From: Desulfarculales bacterium UBA702 | Lineage (GTDB): Bacteria > Desulfobacterota > Syntrophobacteria > Syntrophobacterales > Syntrophobacteraceae | Length of the DNA: 64,000 nucleotides | Direction of reading: 5' to 3' | Assembly (NCBI GenBank): GCA_002298165.1 | Contig: DBMI01000016.1 | Span: forward strand, 4,364-68,363 | In this document: positions 17,118 to 26,110 of the stretch, one piece after another | How positions within the stretch are numbered: the stretch's first letter is position 1 | Layout of the letters: each line of letters starts with the position of its first letter | Position numbers and translations under genes: made by a program | The notes under the pieces: model-generated | Seen by the model: only the letters and a program-made list of their open reading frames with translations | What the model was told of the DNA's origin: nothing | The model's database searches: none

Positions 17118-20100
17118 TTGTCGTTCGATGACGATTTTATACGGTTGCGGGGCGTTCGCCAGCACAATTTGAAGAATATAGATCTTGACATCCCACTGAA
17201 CAGGCTGGTCGCCCTTACGGGAGTCAGCGGTTCGGGGAAATCGAGTCTCGCCCTTCATACGCTTTACGCGGAAGGGCAGAGAAGGTACATCGAGACCTTT
17301 TCTCCATACGCACGCCAGTTTCTCGAAAGAATGGACCCGCCTGAAGCCGACCGAATCGAGGGTATACCCCCAAGCATTGCCATTGAATCGGGAACCGCCG
17401 TGCGAAGTTCGCGCTCGACAGTGGGGACAATTACCGAAATCAACGACTACCTGAAACTGCTCTTTGCCCGGCTTGCTTTGCCCCATTGCCCGACGTGCGG
17501 AAAAGTGATCAGTCGCGACAATCCGGAGACTATTTACAATAAACTCTCCGATCTCGCGCCGGAGGACCGCGTGCTGATAACCTTCCCCTTCCCCGCGCCT
17601 CGCGAAGTGGAGTGGCAACGGCAGTTGATATCGCAGGGGTTTCTGAGATTATTTGCCGATGGGAAGGCTGTTGAACTGGAGGCCCTGGGAAAAGCCGATC
17701 AGAAAAAACTATCAGGGAACGAAGTTCTGGTAGTGGTTGACCGCCTTTCATGGAGCAAGACTGAGCACGCTCGCGTGGCAGATTCGATAGGTACCGCTTT
17801 TCGGATGGGCGAGGGACGTGTGACGGTCGTTGTTATGCCGGACCGTATTAAAACATTCAGCTCAGAGCTTTCCTGTGCGGAGTGTTCCGGAAGCCCTCCT
17901 ATAATACCCGCCAGTCCCAACCTTTTCTCATTTAATAGTCCGCTGGGAGCATGCCCCGAGTGCCGGGGGTTTGGCAGAACCATTGGGGTGGATATCGATT
18001 TGGTTATCCCCGACCGCGGATTATCGCTTGCACAAGGCGCGATAAAGCCCTGGGGTGGTGAAGATCGCGAAGAGTACGTCGAGTTGCTCGATTTTTGCCG
18101 AAAGGAAGGCATTCCCACGGATGTGCCTTTTGCGGAACTGGACGAAGGCTCGCGTGGCAAGATAATCGACGGGACGAAGAAGTACTACGGGATAAAAGGC
18201 TACTTCGAGTGGCTCGAAACCAAAACGTATAAGATGCACGTGCGCGTTTTCCTGTCGCGCTTCCGCGCCTACCGTCCATGCGCTGCCTGCGGAGGATCGA
18301 GGTTCCAGCCCGGATCGCTTCTATACAGGATACGAGGCTTCGGGATCGCCGAAGTCGCTTCCTGGAGCATCGAAAAATGCAGTGAATTTTTCTCCCAGGA
18401 TTGGCCCGAGATTGCTTCCGACCCTGCAGCACTTTTACTCGTATCCGAAATAAGGTCCCGGCTGCGATTCCTGACCGCTGTAGGGCTCGAGTACCTCTCT
18501 CTTGACAGGCAATCGCGCACACTATCGGGCGGCGAGGTACAGAGGGTTCACCTTACTCGCGCACTCGGGTCCGCGCTGGTAAATGTACTATATGTACTGG
18601 ATGAGCCGAGCGTGGGCCTTCACGCCCGGGACCAGAGACGGCTTATGGAACAGCTGGAACATCTCGTCCGAATGGGCAATTCGGTGGTAATGGTCGAACA
18701 CGATCCTGGCATGATCCGGTTTTGCGACCAGGTGATAGATATGGGTCCGGCCGGCGGCGAAAAGGGTGGTCGAGTCGTCTACCAGGGTTCTCCCGCAGGG
18801 CTGGCAAAATGCGAATCAAGCCTGACCGGGGATTATCTCGCAGGGCGAAAGTCGGTCGTATCCGGTTTCCGGGATAGGCGCATACCGCGTCGGGGAAAAA
18901 CTATATCGATCAAAGGGGCGAGGGAGAACAACCTCAAGGGAATAGACGTAGAAATTCCTCTGGGTCTGCTCATCGGGATCAGCGGAGTGTCGGGCTCGGG
19001 AAAAAGCACCCTTGTTGATAAGACGCTCTACAACGGATGGCTGAGAAGCCGAGGGCGTGCTGCCGAAACGCCTGGTATTTTCGACAGGCTGGAAGGAGTA
19101 GAGAGAGTTTCTGAGATGATCCTGGTCGATCAGCAGCCGGTAGGCCGCACTCCCAGGGCAAACCTCCTCACCTATACCCGAGCGCTGGATCCCCTGCGCA
19201 AAATGCTTGCCGCAACCCCCGAGGCAATGGCCAAAGGCTTTGCCGCGAGGCACTTTTCCTTTAATGTCCCCGGCGGGAGGTGCGAGACCTGCAATGGCGA
19301 AGGCTTCGAACGCGTTGAGATGCAGTTTTTGGCTGACGTTTTTCTCAAATGTCCTCAGTGCGGCGGTAAGAGATTCAAGGAAGAAGTCCTCGGGATCAAG
19401 CTAAATGGCATCTCCATTGGCGACATGCTGGACATGACTGCCCGTGAGATCCTGGAGCGTTTTCCTGATAACGAGCCATTATCCCGCTCGCTTGAACCGG
19501 TCATTGCAATCGGATTGGATTACCTGCGAATGGGACAACCGCTCAGTACCCTTTCGGGCGGTGAAGCTCAAAGGCTTAAGCTGGTTCATCACCTGCACAA
19601 CGGCACATTGCGCCGAAACGGCCAGAGTGCCAGGGGCAACATGTTCATCCTCGATGAGCCTACGACCGGTTTGCACCCGCACGATATCGCCAAGCTGATC
19701 CGCGTGCTTCACCAACTGGTCGATATGGGAAACACTGTGCTGGTAGTCGAACATAACCTGGACTTTCTGGCTGCATGCGACTGGATTATCGACCTCGGGC
19801 CGGATGGCGGGGAAAGGGGAGGGAACATTGTCTGCATCGGTTCGCCCGAAGATGTATGGTCAAATCCGGAAAGCATCACCGGAAAATATCTAAGGGAGCG
19901 AATAGAGGAATCCGGGGATTTGGACCTGCCGATTGCGGCCGAGCAACAGTCGTCATTTCTATCATCCAATCCCGGTAAAATACTCGATTTTCCGCTGACT
20001 TCCGCGCATTCCAACGGAAGCGAAATAATTATCCGCGGCGCGCACGAGCACAATCTCAAAATCGACCGGATAGGGCTTCCGGGAAGCGGAATGACGGTAC

Positions 20101-22790
20101 TTACGGGCCTTAGCGGCTCCGGTAAATCAACCCTTGCATTTGACGTACTTTTTGCGGAGGGCCAGCGCCGGTACCTGGAGTGCCTTTCGTCATATGTGCG
20201 CCAGTATTTCAAGATCATGGAAAAGCCGGAGGTGGACCAGATAACTGGTCTCCCCCCCACAATTGCTATCGAACAGCGGACGAGCCGGTTCGGACGGCGT
20301 TCAACAGTTGGAACGATCACCGAAATTTATCATTTTTTGCGGCTTTTCTACTCAAAGCTTGGCGAACAGCACTGCCCCGATTGTGGCAAGAAGCTCGAAC
20401 AGCTAAGCTTCGACGGAATTCTGGAAAGAATTCGGGAAGAGGCCGGCGGCGGTCCGATAAAACTTTTTGCTCCGCTGGTACACGGCAGGAAGGGAATTTA
20501 CAGGGACCTGTTCATTCGGCTCAAGCGCATGAAGTTCGAGCGGGTAAGGGTTGATGGAAAGCTCCTGGCGCTGGACCCCATACCCTCTCTGGCAAGGCAC
20601 CGGGAGCACGACATAGAATTGCTTCTTCCGGGTCTTGACCGAAAGAAGCTCACCCTGAACGAAATAACCGAAGCGGTTAGACGGGGACTTGCATTGGGCG
20701 GCGGCATACTGCACCTTGACCTGCCGGGGCAAACCGGTACGAGGGTCCTTAGCCGGCACCTCTACTGCCCCGCATGCAATCGTGGACTGGCGCCTCTCGA
20801 TCCTCGGCTTTTCTCTTTTAACAGCCGCCAGGGATATTGCCCGGCCTGCACCGGGCTGGGTTCGACAAAGCGCTTCAATCCCCAGCGGGTTAGCGGATTG
20901 CCCGATGTGCCCTTAAATGAGGGTCTCCTTCCCTGGCTCAGGTCCGTTTTATGGAGAGGCCCATTCAAAAGGGAAGGGGCAAAGTTGGAGCGCCTCTGGG
21001 TGCGCCACCTCGGGGTTGATATTTCCAAGCCTTTTTCGAACTTGGGGCCGGCCTGGCATGTAATGCTGAATGGTAAAACCGGAAAATTCCCAGGGCTCAT
21101 ATCGATAATCGAGAAACTATCGGAAGACGAGGAAGCCTGGAAAACTATTTCTCATTTCTTCGATGAACTGCCCTGCCCGGAATGTAACGGCAGCAGGCTT
21201 AACGCGCAGGCAAGGTCCGTATATTTCCGGGGATGGGGTATTTCGGACCTCGCGCAACTGAGCGTTTCGCTTTTCGGTAAAATCTGGAGAGACTTCAAAT
21301 TCACGGAGCGGGAACTTCCTATTGCCGCCCCTATATGGAGGCAGATCGTCGAGAGGCTCTCTTTCCTTGAAAAGGTCGGCCTGAGCTATCTTTCGCTGAG
21401 CCGGTCCGGGGACACAATGTCGGGGGGAGAAACTCAGCGAATAAGGCTCGCTGCGCAGCTTGGGTCGAATCTTCGTGGAGTCTGCTACATACTGGACGAA
21501 CCCACCATCGGCCTTCACCCGGCCGACAACCTTAAACTTCTTGAAAGTCTGGAACATCTAAAGGAGAAGGGGAATTCGGTTATAGTCGTCGAACACGATC
21601 CTGAAACGATGAGGAAAGCCGATAGGCTCATCGAGCTTGGGCCGGAGGCCGGTTCAAGCGGAGGAAGAGTGGTGGCCCAGGGAAGTTTTTCAGAACTCAG
21701 CTCAAAGAGTGAGACGCTTACCGGCAAATGGTTTGGCAAGCCACTCGAGGAGCTGTTCGAAATCCCGCCGAGAAAAGAGCCGGCGGGCTGGATAGAGTTC
21801 TCAGGGGCAAGGGCGAGAAACCTCAAAAATATAGAGGTCCGGATTCCCCTTGGGATACTCGTGACAATAACAGGGGTCTCCGGAGCAGGTAAAAGCACTC
21901 TCGTGCACGAAGTTATCCAGAAAGGTCTCACGCAAAACCTGGCACGCGGAAGCTACGATTTTAGCTCCGGCCTGGTCCAGTGCGGGGAAGGGGATAGACC
22001 GCACCGGGTGCTCGAAGTCGACCATAACCCCATTGGGAGGACTCCCAGATCGATTCCGGCAACCTATATCGGGGTATGGGACGAGATCAGGAAGTTTTTC
22101 TCACTTCTCCCAGAGTCGCGGGCGCGCGGTTACGGTCCGGGGCGCTTCTCTTTTAACGTCAAAGGCGGAAGGTGCGAGGCATGCAAGGGCCAGGGCAGGA
22201 TAAAGGTCGAGATGAACTTTCTGCCCGACGTATTTGTCCCGTGCGAAACTTGTGCGGGAGGAAGGTTTAACGCCGAAACCCTTAGGGTATCGTACAAGGG
22301 AAATACCATTGCCGATGTTCTCGAAATGACAATAGACGAAGCCACTGTTCTGTTCTCGGCTATGTCTCGGATTTCGAGACCGCTTGCCATCCTCGGGGAT
22401 CTCGGCCTGGGATACCTGAAGCTGGGCCAGCCCAGCCCCACGCTGTCGGGCGGCGAAGCGCAACGGATTAAACTCGCGGGAGAGCTTGGCAACAGCCGCA
22501 ATGCTACCCTCTACCTTCTCGACGAACCTACCACCGGCCTTCACCGGGCGGATATAAAACGGCTCGTTGACGTGCTAAGGGCGTTGACCGGTCACGGACA
22601 CACCGTCCTTGTAATAGAGCATAACACCGATTTCATGTGGGCGAGCGACTACATTATTGATCTGGGGCCCGGCAGCGGTGATGAGGGGGGGAGAATAGTG
22701 GCGCAGGGAACACCAGAGGAACTGCTGGCCTCCGAGTCGATTTCGCTCACCGCGCAGGCACTTCGCCCATATGCCGATGGCCGGATATAG
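17118..22790 (+). CDS. uvrA: Tandem-duplicated excinuclease subunit UvrA (double length)
   Basis: The protein is about 1890 residues and holds two whole UvrA units head to tail. Four P-loops are visible near residues 35, 621, 997 and 1587. Four signatures are LSGGEVQR (469), LSGGEAQR (812), MSGGETQR (1434) and LSGGEAQR (1776). Each half has both structural zinc modules, for example SCAEC...GACPEC and YCPAC...GYCPAC, then GRCETC...CPQC and GRCEAC...CETC. UvrA normally acts as a dimer of about 940-residue chains in nucleotide excision repair; a fused version could be a built-in dimer. Similar double UvrA proteins are known in Chlamydia. The start is TTG at 17118 with AAGGAG upstream; the 105-codon upstream extension is unlikely. 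Confidence 0.93.
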   Translation: MSFDDDFIRLRGVRQHNLKNIDLDIPLNRLVALTGVSGSGKSSLALHTLYAEGQRRYIETFSPYARQFLERMDPPEADRIEGIPPSIAIESGTAVRSSRSTVGTITEINDYLKLLFARLALPHCPTCGKVISRDNPETIYNKLSDLAPEDRVLITFPFPAPREVEWQRQLISQGFLRLFADGKAVELEALGKADQKKLSGNEVLVVVDRLSWSKTEHARVADSIGTAFRMGEGRVTVVVMPDRIKTFSSELSCAECSGSPPIIPASPNLFSFNSPLGACPECRGFGRTIGVDIDLVIPDRGLSLAQGAIKPWGGEDREEYVELLDFCRKEGIPTDVPFAELDEGSRGKIIDGTKKYYGIKGYFEWLETKTYKMHVRVFLSRFRAYRPCAACGGSRFQPGSLLYRIRGFGIAEVASWSIEKCSEFFSQDWPEIASDPAALLLVSEIRSRLRFLTAVGLEYLSLDRQSRTLSGGEVQRVHLTRALGSALVNVLYVLDEPSVGLHARDQRRLMEQLEHLVRMGNSVVMVEHDPGMIRFCDQVIDMGPAGGEKGGRVVYQGSPAGLAKCESSLTGDYLAGRKSVVSGFRDRRIPRRGKTISIKGARENNLKGIDVEIPLGLLIGISGVSGSGKSTLVDKTLYNGWLRSRGRAAETPGIFDRLEGVERVSEMILVDQQPVGRTPRANLLTYTRALDPLRKMLAATPEAMAKGFAARHFSFNVPGGRCETCNGEGFERVEMQFLADVFLKCPQCGGKRFKEEVLGIKLNGISIGDMLDMTAREILERFPDNEPLSRSLEPVIAIGLDYLRMGQPLSTLSGGEAQRLKLVHHLHNGTLRRNGQSARGNMFILDEPTTGLHPHDIAKLIRVLHQLVDMGNTVLVVEHNLDFLAACDWIIDLGPDGGERGGNIVCIGSPEDVWSNPESITGKYLRERIEESGDLDLPIAAEQQSSFLSSNPGKILDFPLTSAHSNGSEIIIRGAHEHNLKIDRIGLPGSGMTVLTGLSGSGKSTLAFDVLFAEGQRRYLECLSSYVRQYFKIMEKPEVDQITGLPPTIAIEQRTSRFGRRSTVGTITEIYHFLRLFYSKLGEQHCPDCGKKLEQLSFDGILERIREEAGGGPIKLFAPLVHGRKGIYRDLFIRLKRMKFERVRVDGKLLALDPIPSLARHREHDIELLLPGLDRKKLTLNEITEAVRRGLALGGGILHLDLPGQTGTRVLSRHLYCPACNRGLAPLDPRLFSFNSRQGYCPACTGLGSTKRFNPQRVSGLPDVPLNEGLLPWLRSVLWRGPFKREGAKLERLWVRHLGVDISKPFSNLGPAWHVMLNGKTGKFPGLISIIEKLSEDEEAWKTISHFFDELPCPECNGSRLNAQARSVYFRGWGISDLAQLSVSLFGKIWRDFKFTERELPIAAPIWRQIVERLSFLEKVGLSYLSLSRSGDTMSGGETQRIRLAAQLGSNLRGVCYILDEPTIGLHPADNLKLLESLEHLKEKGNSVIVVEHDPETMRKADRLIELGPEAGSSGGRVVAQGSFSELSSKSETLTGKWFGKPLEELFEIPPRKEPAGWIEFSGARARNLKNIEVRIPLGILVTITGVSGAGKSTLVHEVIQKGLTQNLARGSYDFSSGLVQCGEGDRPHRVLEVDHNPIGRTPRSIPATYIGVWDEIRKFFSLLPESRARGYGPGRFSFNVKGGRCEACKGQGRIKVEMNFLPDVFVPCETCAGGRFNAETLRVSYKGNTIADVLEMTIDEATVLFSAMSRISRPLAILGDLGLGYLKLGQPSPTLSGGEAQRIKLAGELGNSRNATLYLLDEPTTGLHRADIKRLVDVLRALTGHGHTVLVIEHNTDFMWASDYIIDLGPGSGDEGGRIVAQGTPEELLASESISLTAQALRPYADGRI

Positions 22791-22854
22791 GTGTCGGCGC
22801 CCAAGTGAGTGAGGGATTAGGGCAACAGCCCGGGGATATATCCCAACAAATGCA

Positions 22855-23556
22855 TTACTGAATCGTTTCCCTCATATTGTTCAGCATAAGGATCATGTTC
22901 CGGTTGATCTCGCCGAAATGATCCGTCCTTCCTAGAATATCGTGCGGTCCCTGGATGTATTGCCCGTCCACCAACTCGTCGGCACAATTTAGAATCAGGG
23001 CCCGGGCATTTTCGGGAGAGGTTTCGAGGTGGAACTGCAACCCGAGGACTCGGCCGTTATTGCAGGAGAAGGCCTGTGCTGAACAGGCCTCGCTCTCTGC
23101 GAGCATTACCGCGTCGCGGCCAATTGAGAAAGTATCCCCGTGCCAGTGGAATGCGGTAAACTCATCCGTAAAACCCTTGAAGGCGGGTGAAGATGAACCG
23201 TTAGGCAGGATCCTGACCGGAAACCAGCCAATTTCCTTGTACCTGTTTGGAAAGACACGGCCACCGGTAACGTCAGCTATAAGCTGCGCTCCGAGGCAGA
23301 CGCCTACAACAATTTTGTTACTTTCAATTGCTCTGGCGATAAATTTTTTTTCAGTTGAGAGCCACGGGAATTCTTTTTCTTCATAAACGTTCATGGGTCC
23401 GCCCATGACGATCAGCCAGTCAAACTCGTCAGTACCCGGGGGCTTCTCCGACCTGTACAGGTGGGTCGCGGTAACTTCCCAGCCCAGGGTGTTGGCCCAG
23501 GGCTCGATATTTCCAAGTCCTTCGAACGGAACATGCTGAAGATAGTGCAGCCTCAT
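22855..23556 (-). CDS. Class I glutamine amidotransferase domain protein
   Basis: This is a stand-alone glutaminase of the GATase1 family, 233 residues, of the GMP-synthase-like type. The nucleophile is Cys87 in GVCLGAQ; His176 and Glu178 in LQFHLE complete the triad. MGGPMNVYEE forms the oxyanion region. ATG 23556 is preceded by GAGAGGTGGAG; a longer frame to 23607 is open but has no such site. There is no synthetase partner beside it, so its ammonia acceptor or hydrolase role is unknown. Relatives include gamma-glutamyl peptide hydrolases and amidotransferases of unknown substrate. Confidence 0.88.
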   Translation of the reverse strand: MRLHYLQHVPFEGLGNIEPWANTLGWEVTATHLYRSEKPPGTDEFDWLIVMGGPMNVYEEKEFPWLSTEKKFIARAIESNKIVVGVCLGAQLIADVTGGRVFPNRYKEIGWFPVRILPNGSSSPAFKGFTDEFTAFHWHGDTFSIGRDAVMLAESEACSAQAFSCNNGRVLGLQFHLETSPENARALILNCADELVDGQYIQGPHDILGRTDHFGEINRNMILMLNNMRETIQ

Positions 23557-23659
23557 CTCCACCTCTCGTTTAAAAGAATCGAATCGTAATGCATTAATCA
23601 TATTCAATTTTCATGCCTGATTCGAAATATTTCGAAGGAGGTGAGGCTGCCGTTGGTCT

Positions 23660-24037
23660 CTATGGGAGAGCTCCCTCGGCGATCCATTTTTTTATCAGGA
23701 CCGTTTCCTTTTCATTTAGCCAGGGAGGCCCGTTCCTGGGCATTCGAGGCTTCTCCTCGCCGATAATCCTGAGGAAGAGGGAGCTTTTCTTGGGTTCTCC
23801 TGGAACGATCACCGGCTCGTCAGACCCCTTCATCACGTTTTCGTAGTTATCCAGGCGGAGGCCCAAAGGGGGCTTGGGACCGGCATGGCACTGGATGCAG
23901 TAGGTCTGGAATATCGGTGCCACATCCTTGAAGGACGGGCTTCCCGGTGGGGACTGCTGCCCAAGGGAGTAATCGCCGGCCGCGAAAAGGAATGCCGACA
24001 GGAAAAGCAATAGTGCTGTAATGCGCGCAAGCTTCAT
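23660..24037 (-). CDS. Monohaem cytochrome c-type protein, exported
   Basis: The 125-residue product has a signal peptide (residues 1-27) and one haem-binding motif, CIQCH, near residue 47. The context LRLDNYENVMKGSDEPVIVPG and PRMPRNGPPW resembles the planctomycete-type cytochrome c domain, in which the Met of PRMP can be the second haem ligand. It acts in the periplasm as a small electron carrier or sensor. An AAAGGACC site precedes the ATG. The gene stands alone, divergent from nothing obvious, with the SRP RNA gene upstream on the same strand. Confidence 0.8.
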   Translation of the reverse strand: MKLARITALLLFLSAFLFAAGDYSLGQQSPPGSPSFKDVAPIFQTYCIQCHAGPKPPLGLRLDNYENVMKGSDEPVIVPGEPKKSSLFLRIIGEEKPRMPRNGPPWLNEKETVLIKKWIAEGALP

Positions 24038-24194
24038 GTCTGGTCCTTTTAAGAAGATGTGGAAATCGCTTATTTGATGCTTCAGGACTGAGTGGCAGGA
24101 ATTTAAGACGGGGCACTATAAAAGTGAAGATGAGCGCGGTGAATTAGGGACTTGGCCGTGCACCCTTTGTCGAACTGGCCAAATGACTGCTGCA

Positions 24195-24322
24195 CGCCTC
24201 CAGGCAACCAGACCAGATTAAACCACGACACAGCCGGTGATACTTACCGCTGCTTCCTTCCGGACCTGACGGGGTTCGTATTCGTCTGTTGCGTAGTGTC
24301 CAGCCGGCACCGGGAGTCGATA
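24195..24322 (-). ncRNA. ffs: Signal recognition particle RNA (4.5S type)
   Basis: On the minus strand the conserved SRP core GTCAGGTCCGGAAGGAAGC (about 24257-24275) is present and is followed by AGCGG. This matches the universally conserved Ffh-binding hairpin of bacterial SRP RNA. The flanking arms (5' side CCGGTGCCGGCTGGACACTA, 3' side TGTGTCGTGG onward) can pair imperfectly into the long rod. The core is certain; both ends are estimates from the pairing. It works with Ffh in co-translational membrane targeting. Confidence 0.88.
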
Positions 24323-24507
24323 CGGCAGGTTCAGCTCCGGGCCCTTCAAAGGGGATTCAACCCCGCTAAAGCGGATCTCGGGCTACAGGGCACCGCTAGC
24401 TCCCCGTCTAGCACGACCAAGAGCGATACATATATCATTTGCATGCCAAAATTGCAACCTGCGGTGAACGGAAGGGGCTCGTGCGAATTCCGGAGGGATT
24501 TCTTTGC

Positions 24508-25200
24508 CTACGAAATTGCTCCCCGGTCGAGGAGGAAACACTCTGTCAGTTCGATATCAAGCACATCTCGGATCGACGGCAGTGGGCCACCGCGTGTCAA
24601 ATGTTGCCAGCCGCCAATGTAGACAGGCCTGATGGGTTGGCGGACCTCCAGGGTGGCAAGGATAGTCTCGATTATGTGCTCTTCGCGTGTTTGCCATCGG
24701 TCGGCATCGTCTAAGTGCTGTATTGGGGCAGGAAAGCGACCTGTGATGATCCGCGCTGCAAGATCGTAACTCTCCGGCATTGATGGAGGTCTGTCGTTAA
24801 TCCTCAGGAGCACTTCGAGATTAGCCGCGGAAATCAACTCCGGCCAGGTATCAATCCAACCGCGGCTGAAATCGGACCAGTCAACCGGTACTACTTCACC
24901 GCCGAATTCCCGGCAGTAAGCGGCCGAAGCCCGATACTCGAAAGGCAGGTGAAGCTGGCGCCCGATGCGGGAAATTTGCGGATGCTTCAGTGCCGCTAAA
25001 AAATTGATTCCGGCACTCTCGGCGGCAGTGCGCAGGTTGGCCCGAAACTCGCGATAGAGCCGTGGTGCATTCTTTTGCCTGTATTCCAGGGCAAAAGGGC
25101 TGATTTCAGCAAGAATCAGGTCAGGCCGGTAGCGCCAAAGAAATGCGGTGGTCCTTTTGAATCCAAGCGGATCGCGGTGTATAGCCCCCAGAAGTACCAT
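24508..25200 (-). CDS. TraB/ChaN-like conserved protein of unknown substrate
   Basis: The 230-residue protein starts with VLLGAIHRDPLGF and continues with PDLILAEISPFALEYR, the GxxHxD...E pattern seen in the TraB/TIKI/ChaN superfamily. It ends with a VYIGGWQHL segment carrying another His. These proteins often have a metal-dependent hydrolase-like fold or bind haem. It has no signal peptide or membrane segment, so it is probably cytoplasmic. It follows the HAD phosphatase gene after 44 nt on the same strand and is probably co-transcribed. The superfamily call is moderate; function is unknown. Confidence 0.6.
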   Translation of the reverse strand: MVLLGAIHRDPLGFKRTTAFLWRYRPDLILAEISPFALEYRQKNAPRLYREFRANLRTAAESAGINFLAALKHPQISRIGRQLHLPFEYRASAAYCREFGGEVVPVDWSDFSRGWIDTWPELISAANLEVLLRINDRPPSMPESYDLAARIITGRFPAPIQHLDDADRWQTREEHIIETILATLEVRQPIRPVYIGGWQHLTRGGPLPSIRDVLDIELTECFLLDRGAIS

Positions 25201-25244
25201 GCCCGTGCGCTCTTCGGATTTGGTGTCGGATGCATGATGGCGGT

Positions 25245-25934
25245 TTAGCGATTGATTGCGCCGTTAAAAAGCGGATTTAACTCCGAAAAATGGTTGATGT
25301 GACAGTCCGCGCTAAGCTCGGGATTCTTATAGCCCACGAAAATGACGCCGGTAGCCTCCGCAAGATGCTCATCAACCTTGGAGTCCCCAATATAGAGTAC
25401 CTCGTGCGGGAGTGCGTTGAAAACCCCAAGGATGCGCTGCATTATGTCAGGATGGGGTTTTGGATGCTCGACGTCCGAAGCGCACACAACGAGGTCGAAG
25501 TATTTATTCAGATCGTAATGTTCGAGAAGCTCCACTGTCGAAACGGTACGGTTCGTCGCCAAAGCAGTCATGAATTGACTTTTGGCCAGCCCAAGGAAAT
25601 CCGTCAAGCCGGGTTCCTGCTGAAGATAGTGGTTAAAGGGCGCAAAATCGATCTTCTCGAAATATGCAAAGGCTCGATCAAAATCCTCCCCTTCATGTCC
25701 AACAAGGTAGAGCAGGGATTGACGAACAGGATGCATATGGATGTATTCGTGCTGGTCTTCCCTTACGGGAGGCAGGCCAACGGTTTGCATAATGTGGCTG
25801 TAGAACTGGATATTGGCTTCTCTGGAGTCGAATAGAACTCCGTCACAGTCGAGTGCGATTACCTTCAGGTTGCGCGCTTTGGCGAAGAACTTATCCCGAT
25901 TGCCGTTAATGCCTTTGTTCGTCTCTTTAAACAT
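25245..25934 (-). CDS. HAD-superfamily phosphatase (phosphoglycolate phosphatase-like)
   Basis: This 229-residue protein has the HAD motifs: nucleophile and acid/base Asp29/Asp31 in LDCDGVLFDS, motif II Thr/Asn in ALATNRT, motif III Lys in HPKPHPD, and motif IV YIGDSKVDEHLA. The helical cap between motifs I and II marks the phosphoglycolate phosphatase/beta-phosphoglucomutase group. I start it at ATG 25934, preceded by GGGAGG, rather than 12 nt upstream. The substrate is not predictable. Confidence 0.87.
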   Translation of the reverse strand: MFKETNKGINGNRDKFFAKARNLKVIALDCDGVLFDSREANIQFYSHIMQTVGLPPVREDQHEYIHMHPVRQSLLYLVGHEGEDFDRAFAYFEKIDFAPFNHYLQQEPGLTDFLGLAKSQFMTALATNRTVSTVELLEHYDLNKYFDLVVCASDVEHPKPHPDIMQRILGVFNALPHEVLYIGDSKVDEHLAEATGVIFVGYKNPELSADCHINHFSELNPLFNGAINR

Positions 25935-26110
25935 AACCTCCCTCATTCACTACCTGAGTACTCTAAGGAAAACTTTACTTGAGCAGCATTATGGAATAAA
26001 TTACCCTTACCGTAAATGAAATAAGGAACAATGGAAATTGACTCGCCGGATACAGAACGCGGCCAGCCTGCCGGGTGTCTGTTCCGGCTTCTTTGTGTCA
26101 GGGATATTCG

